In this document: piece by piece, positions 38,105 through 45,951 of the stretch
Layout: each line of letters begins with the position of its first letter
Position numbering within the stretch: the first letter of the stretch is position 1
Assembly: GCF_007050985.1 (NCBI RefSeq)
Contig: NZ_VHSF01000002.1
Span: 682,001 to 746,000 of the forward strand
From: Christiangramia sabulilitoris
GTDB taxonomy: Bacteria > Bacteroidota > Bacteroidia > Flavobacteriales > Flavobacteriaceae
Length of the DNA stretch: 64,000 bases
Direction: 5' to 3'
Notes under the pieces: model-generated
What the model was told of the DNA's origin: nothing
Seen by the model: only the letters and a program-made list of their open reading frames with translations
Databases searched by the model: none
Made by a program: the position numbers and the translations under genes

Positions 38105-39355
38105 ATGATGAATAATAAAATCTACAATGTTTTTCTTATTCTGTTTCTTATATCGGGCTGCAGTAATGATAACCGGGAGGATATATTAACCACCGAAGAA
38201 AATACACAAATCAGCAAGGCCATTGAAGACCATTATTTTCTCATAAATGATGCAGGAGCAAACAGGGTTTACTTAATAAACAAAGCCAAAGAGAATATCT
38301 TTGAATGGGAATTGGAAGCAGGAATAGGCAACGATTGCTATTTACTGGATAATGGTCAGTTACTTGCCATTTTACAGGCTGAAGATCCATATATCGATTT
38401 TGGGGGTTATGGAGGAAAGATTCAGCTAATCAACCCTGATTTTTCTGTAGCATGGGAATTCATATTATCCAGCCAGAACCAAATAGCACATCATGATATT
38501 GAAATGTTACCCAATGGAAATATCCTGGCAATAGTCTGGGTTAGGAAAAGCACGGAAGAATCAAAAGCAGTAGGATTTAAAGGGGATTATCCGGTATTTC
38601 CGGAGCGACTAATCGAAATAAACCCTGATACCAATGAAATTGTATGGCAGTGGGATTCCTGGGACCACCTTATTCAGGACCATGATCGTTCTAAACCTAA
38701 TTATGGAATTGTTAGTGACCATCCAGGTAAAATCGATATTAACTACAGTATGGTACCCAATGGCGACATTATGCATGCCAATGGTTTGGATTATGATCCT
38801 GAAAATGACCTTATATATCTTAGTGTTAATTTCTTCAGCGAAATTTGGGTAATAGATCATAGCACGAGTACTGCCCAGGCCAAAACAGAACGTGGTGGAA
38901 ATTTTGATAAAGGCGGTGAGTTAATCTACCGGTTTGGGAACCCCGAAGCTTATCAAAATCAAGCGGGAAGCAGATTATTTTACAATGTTCACTTCCCAAA
39001 CTTTATTACCGAAAACGGCCAGAATAAAATGCTGGTATTCATGAATGGATCTAATACCGAGCAATCCTACGTTTACGAATTTAAATTAGACTACCCACCG
39101 GTTTTAATACCTGCTAATAACAATGAACCTGAATTATTATGGGAATATACCCAACCGGGTATTTATTCAGGCAAGGTCTCTGGCGCAGAATTGCTTGCCA
39201 ATGGAAACATTTTAATCACTGTAGGCAATTATGGACTGATCGAAGTAGATAGAATGGGTGAAATATTATGGGAAATGAAAGAAAGTGGATTTTTCTGGCG
39301 CACCTATTCATATCACAAAGACTCTCCGGCGATTAAAAATTTGAATATTGAATAG
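38105..39355 (+). CDS. Arylsulfotransferase (ASST)-like beta-propeller lipoprotein
   Basis: 416-residue predicted lipoprotein (FLILFLISGC, lipid Cys at about 19) with a propeller like the aryl-sulfate sulfotransferase family. Blade-like motifs: HHDIEMLPNGNILAIVW at about 129-145, INPDTNEIVWQWDSWDHL, DIMHANGLDYDPENDLIYLS with a His in the place of the family's active-site region, FSEIWVIDHS, RFGNPEAYQ, LLANGNILITVGNYGLIEVD and ILWEMK. Family enzymes move sulfate between phenolic compounds in the periplasm. Enzyme activity here is not proven: many relatives in this phylum are annotated only by fold. It stands alone between the pair 2 terminator and rlmB. Two adjacent ATG codons mark the start; the first is used. 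Confidence 0.7.
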   Translation: MMNNKIYNVFLILFLISGCSNDNREDILTTEENTQISKAIEDHYFLINDAGANRVYLINKAKENIFEWELEAGIGNDCYLLDNGQLLAILQAEDPYIDFGGYGGKIQLINPDFSVAWEFILSSQNQIAHHDIEMLPNGNILAIVWVRKSTEESKAVGFKGDYPVFPERLIEINPDTNEIVWQWDSWDHLIQDHDRSKPNYGIVSDHPGKIDINYSMVPNGDIMHANGLDYDPENDLIYLSVNFFSEIWVIDHSTSTAQAKTERGGNFDKGGELIYRFGNPEAYQNQAGSRLFYNVHFPNFITENGQNKMLVFMNGSNTEQSYVYEFKLDYPPVLIPANNNEPELLWEYTQPGIYSGKVSGAELLANGNILITVGNYGLIEVDRMGEILWEMKESGFFWRTYSYHKDSPAIKNLNIE

Positions 39356-39377
39356 GCTTAATCTAAATGATAAATAT

Positions 39378-39385
39378 TAGCTTTG
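39378..39385 (+). promoter_or_regulatory. Candidate promoter -7 box of rlmB
   Basis: TAGCTTTG matches TAnnTTTG exactly, 25 bases before the rlmB ATG. No TTG at the expected distance upstream, so weak support. Confidence 0.3.
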
Positions 39386-39410
39386 GCCCAAATATCTTTT
39401 CGGAATAAAC

Positions 39411-40145
39411 ATGAAAGAAACTACCCGTATTTTTGGAATTAGAACAGTAATTGAAGCTATTGAAAGTGGAAAAGCAATAGAAAAGATCTTTATCCAGAAA
39501 GGCCTTTCAGGTTCGTTATTCCAAGAATTAAATCGTCATTTAAGAAAGGGTAATTTTACGGTTTCCTATGTTCCCGTGGAAAAATTAAACAAGTTAAGCA
39601 AAGGTAATCACCAGGGCGTAGTAGCAAATATTTCTCCGGTAAGCTTCGTAAGCCTTGAGAAACTGGTGGAAGATTCTCAAACTTCCTCCACTACCCCGTT
39701 GTTTTTGCTTTTAGACGGACTTACCGACGTGCGCAATTTTGGTGCTATTATAAGGACAGCTGAATGCTGTGGTGTAACCGGAATTATAATTCCGGAGAAA
39801 GGCTCTGCTCCTATCAATGCAGATACGGTCAAAACATCTGCCGGGGCGGTATTTAAAATTCCTATTTGCAAGGTAAACCATATCAAGGATGCTTTATTCC
39901 ATCTGCAGACCTATGGCATCAAGCTGGTAGCTGCTACTGAAAAGACAGATAATTTAATTTATGATCTTGATCTTAAGCAACCCTTGGCAATTATAATGGG
40001 TAATGAAGAAAAGGGAGTTTCTAATTCAATTTTAAAATCTGCAGATTTTAAAGCTAAACTGCCCATGCTTGGAAGTATTGCTTCTTTAAATGTATCTGTC
40101 GCATGTGGTGCCTTTCTGTATGAAACGGTAAGACAGCGATCTTAA
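39411..40145 (+). CDS. rlmB: 23S rRNA (guanosine-2251-2'-O)-methyltransferase
   Basis: SPOUT-class (TrmH-type) methyltransferase that modifies the P-loop of 23S rRNA. 244 residues: N-terminal substrate-binding domain (FGIRTVIEAIESGK; GNHQGVVANISP) and the knotted SPOUT domain from about residue 95 with LLLDGLTDVRNFGAIIRTAE (motif 1, catalytic Asn/Arg), IIMGNEEKGVSN (motif 2) and MLGSIASLNVSVACGAFLYE (motif 3). Full length, isolated from its neighbours by function. TrmH-family tRNA methylation is the alternative, but the N-terminal domain favours RlmB. Confidence 0.88.
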   Translation: MKETTRIFGIRTVIEAIESGKAIEKIFIQKGLSGSLFQELNRHLRKGNFTVSYVPVEKLNKLSKGNHQGVVANISPVSFVSLEKLVEDSQTSSTTPLFLLLDGLTDVRNFGAIIRTAECCGVTGIIIPEKGSAPINADTVKTSAGAVFKIPICKVNHIKDALFHLQTYGIKLVAATEKTDNLIYDLDLKQPLAIIMGNEEKGVSNSILKSADFKAKLPMLGSIASLNVSVACGAFLYETVRQRS

Positions 40146-40465
40146 ATTGTAAACCCATAAAATCTACATAAGTTCTATCCTGATTTTTGATAATATTCCA
40201 TGCCGGAGGTAGAATAGATTTTAAAAAAAATTGTATTTCTCTAATATTTCTTTAAATCGGTTATTTTCATAAACCGCTGACTATCAGTTTTTTCCTGTTA
40301 AATAATCAGTTAATTACACAATTATCACCTTTTATCATAATTTTTTCACATTTTATAGTTTATATATGTTTTAGTTAAACATATCTTTAAAGATTTAACG
40401 TTTTTTCCACTTATAATTAACGTTTTTTTGACAATTTTATACCTGAAACAATAAATTCATCCAAA
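40146..40465 (+). promoter_or_regulatory. Regulatory spacer upstream of the third susC (no gene)
   Basis: A very AT-rich 320-base stretch without a credible reading frame. It holds a long-range inverted repeat (40159-40166 AAAATCTA with 40215-40222 TAGATTTT, plus 40173-40177/40210-40214), an exact inverted repeat ATATGTTT-TAGTT-AAACATAT at 40364-40384, and a direct repeat TTAACGTTTTTT at 40395-40406 and 40417-40428, 22 bases apart. No consensus TTG-N19-TAnnTTTG promoter was found, and the block shared by the other two susC leaders is absent, suggesting different control. Confidence 0.45.
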
Positions 40466-43400
40466 ATGGAAAAAAAATTACCACGCTTAATTACGGTATT
40501 GTTTATGTTCCTTGGCCTACTTGTTTATGGCCAGGCGAATATTATATCAGGTACCGTAACCGGGGAAGATGGCTTACCTCTTCCTGGTGTGAACGTATTT
40601 GTTAAGGGTTCCACCACCGGTACGCAAACAGACTTTGACGGACAATACTCCGTCACTGCCAGCCCGGGAGAAGTATTGGTTTTCTCCTTTGTGGGAAAAG
40701 AAACTCAGGAAATCACGGTTGGCAACCAAACAACAATTAATGTGGTTTTAGCTTCAGATGCCGCTGAATTAGAAGAAGTTGTGATCACAGCCCAGGGAAT
40801 ACGTGCAAAACCCAGATCCCTTAGTTATGCTCTGGAATCTGTAGATGCAGATGATGTAGAGAGATCCCGGGAAACTAACCTGGTATCTGCCTTGAGTTCA
40901 AAAGCCTCGGGGGTACAGGTAACTTCATCTTCAGGATCTGTAGGTGCTTCCGCAAATATCAGGGTTAGAGGTAACACTTCTATTACCAGGTCTAATTCAC
41001 CCTTATTTGTTGTAGATGGGGTTCCTATAGACAACTCTTCATTTGCAGAGGATCCTACCCAAACTGCCGCCAACTCCAGTTTAAGTGGTAGTGATTTCTC
41101 TAACCGGGCTATAGACATTAACTCTAATGATATCGCTTCGATCTCCATTTTAAAAGGAATTGCCGCACAAACCCTTTATGGTCTGCGTGCTGCCAACGGG
41201 GTGGTTTTGATCACCACTAAGAAAGGACAGGCGGGTACTACGAAAGTCACCGTAAATTCTACGCTATCTTTCGCAGAATTCAATCAGGTACCGGCGTTAC
41301 AAAAAGAATATGCCCAGGGACGACATTTTGAAGGAGCTTTACAGTACAGAGGACCTGAAACAGGGGAAGGTGATTCCTGGGGACCACTCATTTCTGACCT
41401 GGAATATGATGGCGCAACAGATTATCCTTTTGACAGAAACGGTCGTTTAGTACCGCGAGGAACGGGTAATGGGATACCCGCAATGGCTTTCGACAATTAC
41501 GACTTCTTTAAGACCGGCCAAACTACCGATCTAAGTGTTGGTATTAGTGGCGGATCTGAAAAAGTAAATTATCGGGCTTCCATTGGCAAGCTAAATCAGG
41601 AGGGAATTTCTCCTAATGAGATTTTTGAAAGAAAAACTTTCAGGGTAGACCTTAGAGCCAATCTCAATGATGACCTCGTACTCGACGCTTCAGGTCAATA
41701 CACAAATTCCGGAGGTAACCGTGTACAAAGGGGGTCAAATATCTCTGGTATAATGCTGGGGCTACTTCGTAACACACCCACCTTTGACATGGGTAACGGT
41801 AAAGAAGGACAGGCTGCTGCAGACGATCCGGATACTTACTTTTATGATATCCCGGGAGCAGAATTACCCGGACAAAGGTCCTACAGGGATGGTATTTATA
41901 ACAGCCCGTATTTTACAGTGGCCAGAAACATAAACCTGGATGATGTAAACAGGACTATTGGAAGATTGGCTTTAGCTTATAATATCACCGACTGGCTAAG
42001 CTTTAAAACATCGGGATCTATTGATAGGTACACTGATACCAGAAAAATCGGTTTTGATATTATTGATGCCTCCTTCGGAAATGGACGAGTAATTAATGAT
42101 GTAATTGCAAACCAGGATGTTAACTGGAATGCGATCTTTAACATATTATATAATGCCAGCGATAAATTTGGAGTAGATGCCAATATCGGTTATGACGGCT
42201 ACTATAATAAAACCAACCGGCAAACGGTTATTGGAGATGGAATGACTATTCCTGGATTCTTCAATCTTTCCAATGTTAGTACAACCCAGGCGCAGGAACT
42301 TTCCAGCAGAAGAGAACTGATTGGTGTTTTTGCCACCGCTACTCTTAGCTATGACAATTTACTTTTCTTAACTCCTTCCTTCAGAAATGACTGGTCTTCT
42401 ACCCTACCGGTAGGTGATAACACTTTCCAGTCCTATTCTTTAGGTGGAAGTTTTGTATTTACAGAATTACTTGACAGTAATTTTCTGAATTACGGTAAAC
42501 TTCGTGCAGCCTGGGGACAGGCGGGTAATGATGCACCTGTCTATGCAACGCTCACAAATTTTGGGGGTACCTCGGTAAGTGGAGATGGATTTATACAGAA
42601 TGTTATTTTCCCGGCATATGATGCCACCTCATATGAGCGCTCCTCAAGAGCAGGTAACCCTTTCTTAACACCTGAAAAAACTACAGAATTCGAGGTAGGT
42701 ATTGAATTATCCATGCTCGACAGTAGATTAAAATTTGATTTCGCTTATTACGATAAAGAAACGGAAGATCAGATTATATTCGTGGATGCAGCTCCATCCT
42801 CTGGTTTTGTAGACAGGTTTGCAAACGTAGGTTTGGTAACTAACACGGGGTATGAAGTTAGTTTGAGCGGTACTCCTATTAGAACTGAAGATTTTGAATG
42901 GAACATCAGTACCAACTGGACTACTTATGAAAATGTGGTTGAAGAACTGGTTGAAGGCGTAGAATCGGTTACCTTAAATGGTTTTTCAGGAACAAGTTCA
43001 CGTGCCGTTGCCGGAGAATCTTATGGCGCTATTTTCGGGAACAGATTTGCCAGAAATGATGCCGGACAGATATTGATTGATGACGATGGTTATCCCCTTT
43101 TAGCAGAAACTGACGGGGTAATAGGAGATCCTATTCCAGACTGGCTTGCTGGTATTAGCAGTAATATCCAGTATAAGAATATTGGGTTATCCTTCTTACT
43201 CGACATTCGACAGGGAGGTGATATATGGTGTGGCACCTGTGGAATTCTAGACTATTTTGGAGTTTCCACAGAATCCTTATTGAGGGATCAAACGACCGTT
43301 TTTGAGGGAGTTGTTCAGTCCACCGGACAGCCAAACACTCAGGTTGTACCATATTCAGACCCGACCATAAGTGAAAATAATAACTACTGGAGACGATATG

Positions 43401-43678
43401 GGTTTGGAGATGTAGACGAAGGAAATGTATATGATGGTTCGTGGGTAAGACTTAGGGAGGTAACTCTTTCTTATTCTCTACCGGAAAAGTGGATAGAAGA
43501 TACATTTATTGACGGTGTTTCACTCTCTGCTTTCGGCCGAAACCTCTGGGTAGAAACCGATTATCCGGGTGTTGACCCTGAAACCAACCTAACAGGAGAT
43601 AGTAACGGTATGGGACTGGACTATTTTAACCAGCCCAACACTAAGAGTTACGGTTTGAACGTTCAATTAAATTTTTAG
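40466..43678 (+). CDS. SusC/RagA family TonB-dependent outer-membrane transporter (pair 3)
   Basis: Third SusC-type channel, 1070 residues. Signal peptide 1-23 (TVLFMFLGLLVYGQ), unlike that of pairs 1 and 2; carboxypeptidase-D-like domain (ISGTVTGEDGLPLPGVNVFV), TonB-box-like LEEVVITAQG at 102-111, plug (SALSSKASGVQVTSSSGSVG; SPLFVVDGVPIDNS; LKGIAAQTLYGLRAANGVVLITT) and barrel ending NTKSYGLNVQLNF. A CGTCG-type Cys pair (IWCGTCGILDYFG) lies in an extracellular-loop position late in the barrel. susD starts six bases downstream. In sequence it is nearer to pair 2 (shared RGTGNG, SGIMLGLLR and GVDPETNL segments) than to pair 1. Confidence 0.93.
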   Translation: MEKKLPRLITVLFMFLGLLVYGQANIISGTVTGEDGLPLPGVNVFVKGSTTGTQTDFDGQYSVTASPGEVLVFSFVGKETQEITVGNQTTINVVLASDAAELEEVVITAQGIRAKPRSLSYALESVDADDVERSRETNLVSALSSKASGVQVTSSSGSVGASANIRVRGNTSITRSNSPLFVVDGVPIDNSSFAEDPTQTAANSSLSGSDFSNRAIDINSNDIASISILKGIAAQTLYGLRAANGVVLITTKKGQAGTTKVTVNSTLSFAEFNQVPALQKEYAQGRHFEGALQYRGPETGEGDSWGPLISDLEYDGATDYPFDRNGRLVPRGTGNGIPAMAFDNYDFFKTGQTTDLSVGISGGSEKVNYRASIGKLNQEGISPNEIFERKTFRVDLRANLNDDLVLDASGQYTNSGGNRVQRGSNISGIMLGLLRNTPTFDMGNGKEGQAAADDPDTYFYDIPGAELPGQRSYRDGIYNSPYFTVARNINLDDVNRTIGRLALAYNITDWLSFKTSGSIDRYTDTRKIGFDIIDASFGNGRVINDVIANQDVNWNAIFNILYNASDKFGVDANIGYDGYYNKTNRQTVIGDGMTIPGFFNLSNVSTTQAQELSSRRELIGVFATATLSYDNLLFLTPSFRNDWSSTLPVGDNTFQSYSLGGSFVFTELLDSNFLNYGKLRAAWGQAGNDAPVYATLTNFGGTSVSGDGFIQNVIFPAYDATSYERSSRAGNPFLTPEKTTEFEVGIELSMLDSRLKFDFAYYDKETEDQIIFVDAAPSSGFVDRFANVGLVTNTGYEVSLSGTPIRTEDFEWNISTNWTTYENVVEELVEGVESVTLNGFSGTSSRAVAGESYGAIFGNRFARNDAGQILIDDDGYPLLAETDGVIGDPIPDWLAGISSNIQYKNIGLSFLLDIRQGGDIWCGTCGILDYFGVSTESLLRDQTTVFEGVVQSTGQPNTQVVPYSDPTISENNNYWRRYGFGDVDEGNVYDGSWVRLREVTLSYSLPEKWIEDTFIDGVSLSAFGRNLWVETDYPGVDPETNLTGDSNGMGLDYFNQPNTKSYGLNVQLNF

Positions 43679-43684
43679 AAAAAC

Positions 43685-45058
43685 ATGAAAACTATAAAAA
43701 TATTAATCTGGATAGCTTTAATCAGCGTTTCTGTTTCCTGTGAGATCACAGATGCAAATGTAGATCCAGATAACCCATCAGCAGAATTGGTAAATGCAGG
43801 TGCCATTTACCCGGGGATGATCGCCCAGACACACAGAAATTCAGTCGCCCTCGGGGGCAGGATTGCGGGAATCCTGGTTCAACATTTTGACGGGCTGGAT
43901 GCCCAGCAAATTGCTTATGACCAGTACAATATCGGTGAAAGTGATATTGATGACCTATGGGATTTCGGATTGTATGGTGGAGGAGCTATGAAAGATGCTT
44001 TTGTTATCATTCAGAATAATGAAGGCGAAATTAGTGCCCTGGCCAAATTGTATATGGCTGCTAATTTAGGAGTTGCCACCAGCGCATGGGGAGATATTCC
44101 TTATACTGAAGCCTTTGTAGGGGACCAGGGAAATTTGAACCCAAGTTATGATTCCCAGGAGTTTATCTATGGAGAGATCCAGGACCTTCTTACGGAAGCA
44201 ATTGACGAGGGGGTAGCCTCAGGAGTCGGTGCCTTTGCCGGTGCAGGGAGCGCAGATAATGTTGACTGGGAAGGCGTAGCTCACGCCTTGAAAGCCAGGT
44301 ATTATCTACATTTAACTTCAGTAAATGGAGCAAGTGCAGCTCAAAATGCTTTGACAGAGATTCAGCAGGCTTTTACGAGCACCGCAGCTCAGCCAGATTT
44401 TGTTTACAGTACTCCCGCGCAGAATGCCAACCCATGGTTCTTATTTGATAATGACAGGCCAAGTACATTAGGCATTTCAGAAGTTCTTTTTGATGAAATG
44501 AATAGTAATGATGACCCAAGATTACCATTTTATACTACTGATGGTGAATCTTTTGCCGGTATAGATGGATTATTCTGGGGTCAGGCAAGTTCACCAACTC
44601 CATTGATTTCGTATTGGGAAGTGAAATTTATTGAAGCTGAAGCCATCGTAAGAACCGGTGGTTCAGACGATGATGCGCTGGATGCTTTAAAAGAAGCGGT
44701 TTCCTCCAATATGCTATATATAGGGGTAGAGCAAAGTGAAGTAGACTCCTATGTAGATGGTCTTTCCTTATCAGGCTCAGAAGATGATAAAATTCAAACT
44801 ATAATCAATGAGAAATGGATTGCACTTTATGGCAATGCTCCCTTAGAAGCCTGGGTAGACTTCAGAAGAACCGGATATCCAGAATTAACACCTAATCCAG
44901 ATGCGGTTCCTAGTTTCAATCCCTCAGGAGTGATCCCAAGAAGATTTTTATATCCTCTTTCTGAACGCCAGGCCAATTTAGCAAATTATGAAGCAGCCAT
45001 ACAGGCACAAGGCGGTCACCTGTTAGACGATGATCTTTGGGCTTTCCCAAGTAATTAG
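43685..45058 (+). CDS. SusD/RagB-like nutrient-binding lipoprotein (pair 3)
   Basis: Ligand-binding partner of the third channel. 457 residues with lipoprotein signal ALISVSVSC, then EITDANVDPDNPSAELV, the SusD-like_2 opening. Helical segments include AKLYMAANLGVATSAWGDIPYTEAF, WEGVAHALKARYYLHL, YWEVKFIEAEAIVRTGG and the conserved AWVDFRRTGYPEL, followed by RRFLYPLSERQAN. Terminator follows at 45076-45100. Confidence 0.9.
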   Translation: MKTIKILIWIALISVSVSCEITDANVDPDNPSAELVNAGAIYPGMIAQTHRNSVALGGRIAGILVQHFDGLDAQQIAYDQYNIGESDIDDLWDFGLYGGGAMKDAFVIIQNNEGEISALAKLYMAANLGVATSAWGDIPYTEAFVGDQGNLNPSYDSQEFIYGEIQDLLTEAIDEGVASGVGAFAGAGSADNVDWEGVAHALKARYYLHLTSVNGASAAQNALTEIQQAFTSTAAQPDFVYSTPAQNANPWFLFDNDRPSTLGISEVLFDEMNSNDDPRLPFYTTDGESFAGIDGLFWGQASSPTPLISYWEVKFIEAEAIVRTGGSDDDALDALKEAVSSNMLYIGVEQSEVDSYVDGLSLSGSEDDKIQTIINEKWIALYGNAPLEAWVDFRRTGYPELTPNPDAVPSFNPSGVIPRRFLYPLSERQANLANYEAAIQAQGGHLLDDDLWAFPSN

Positions 45059-45075
45059 AATTAGCCAAAATTTGA

Positions 45076-45100
45076 AAAACCACCTTCGGGTGGTTTTTTT
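45076..45100. terminator. Bidirectional terminator between susD 3 and the rhomboid gene
   Basis: Nine-bp stem (45076-45084 AAAACCACC with 45089-45097 GGTGGTTTT) capped by TTCG on the plus strand, with seven Ts downstream and five on the opposite strand. It lies between convergent genes and can serve both. Confidence 0.88.
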
Positions 45101-45125
45101 ATTAGTCTTATCTGCAAAAAAGTGA

Positions 45126-45938
45126 CTAGTGATCGTTATTTTTTTTAGGATCTCCTTTGTAAATATAATTATAGTCACTCTCCTCTGCTGTATCAAGATC
45201 TTCTTCCGGCAGCTTCTCGATAAAATTTCCGTTCTCGTCAAAATGCTTCATAAAAGGGTCATCGTCTTCAGAATAATCCGGTTGCTCCCATTGATATTTC
45301 GGAGGTTCTGCGATATTTTTTTTGAACACCAGAGCCAGACCAAATCCGCTTAATAATCCAGATAAATGACCCTCCCACGATATCGAAGGATCTATAGGAG
45401 TGACATACCAGACCAGCCCGCCGTAAATGAATACTACGATAAGGGATAAGGCGACAAGCCGGTAATATTTAGAAAAAATACCTTTGAAGAATAAAAATGA
45501 GGCAAGTAAATAAATAATCCCGCTGGCGCCTATATGATTCGAAGGTCTGCCAATTAGCCATGTAAGTAATCCCGAGGCTAAGAGACCAATGAGCAGAACT
45601 TTCCAGCTAATAGGGCGATAGAAGTAAAAAAGTGCCAGCGATAGAATGAAGAGTGGAATAGTATTATTAAACAAATGCTCAATATCTGAATGAATGAACG
45701 GAGAAAATATTACACCTCTTAGCCCTAAGAGTTCACCGGGCCTTACCCCGTAACTATTCAGGCTAATCCCAAATCGAACTTCCACCCAAAAAACTATCCA
45801 GATAAGCAGCACAAATAATAATGGATAACCAATGGTTCCGGTAGTAAAAACAAATGGAGATGATGCTTTCAAATTATCTTCAATTTTATTTAATATTACA
45901 AAAAAGCATCCAAACTGAATTGGATGTAAATATGTCAC
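45126..45938 (-). CDS. Rhomboid family intramembrane serine protease
   Basis: Polytopic inner-membrane protease that cleaves substrates within the bilayer. 270 residues from a GTG start. Rhomboid hallmarks: FIHSDIEHLFNNTIPL at 81-96 (His/Asn of TM2), catalytic Ser139 in HIGASGIIY and catalytic His191 in SWEGHLSG; six predicted helices between about 35 and 210. The C-terminal 60 residues are an acidic cytosolic tail (DYSEDDDPF; EEDLDTAEES). The start is uncertain: residues 1-22 cover a terminator-like hairpin (45900-45926), so a TTG start near residue 23 (45872) is a real alternative. Substrate unknown. Confidence 0.85.
   Translation of the reverse strand: MTYLHPIQFGCFFVILNKIEDNLKASSPFVFTTGTIGYPLLFVLLIWIVFWVEVRFGISLNSYGVRPGELLGLRGVIFSPFIHSDIEHLFNNTIPLFILSLALFYFYRPISWKVLLIGLLASGLLTWLIGRPSNHIGASGIIYLLASFLFFKGIFSKYYRLVALSLIVVFIYGGLVWYVTPIDPSISWEGHLSGLLSGFGLALVFKKNIAEPPKYQWEQPDYSEDDDPFMKHFDENGNFIEKLPEEDLDTAEESDYNYIYKGDPKKNNDH
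45900..45926 (-). promoter_or_regulatory. Terminator-like hairpin at the 5' end of the rhomboid gene
   Basis: Arms 45908-45914 and 45921-45927 pair (CATCCAA/TTGGATG, perfect 7 bp, six-base loop), followed on the minus strand by C and six Ts. Reading toward the rhomboid gene this has intrinsic-terminator form, close to or inside the start of the gene. It may be an attenuator, or may stop antisense transcription coming from rarA. Confidence 0.4.
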
Positions 45939-45951
45939 CTAACTAACTGTT

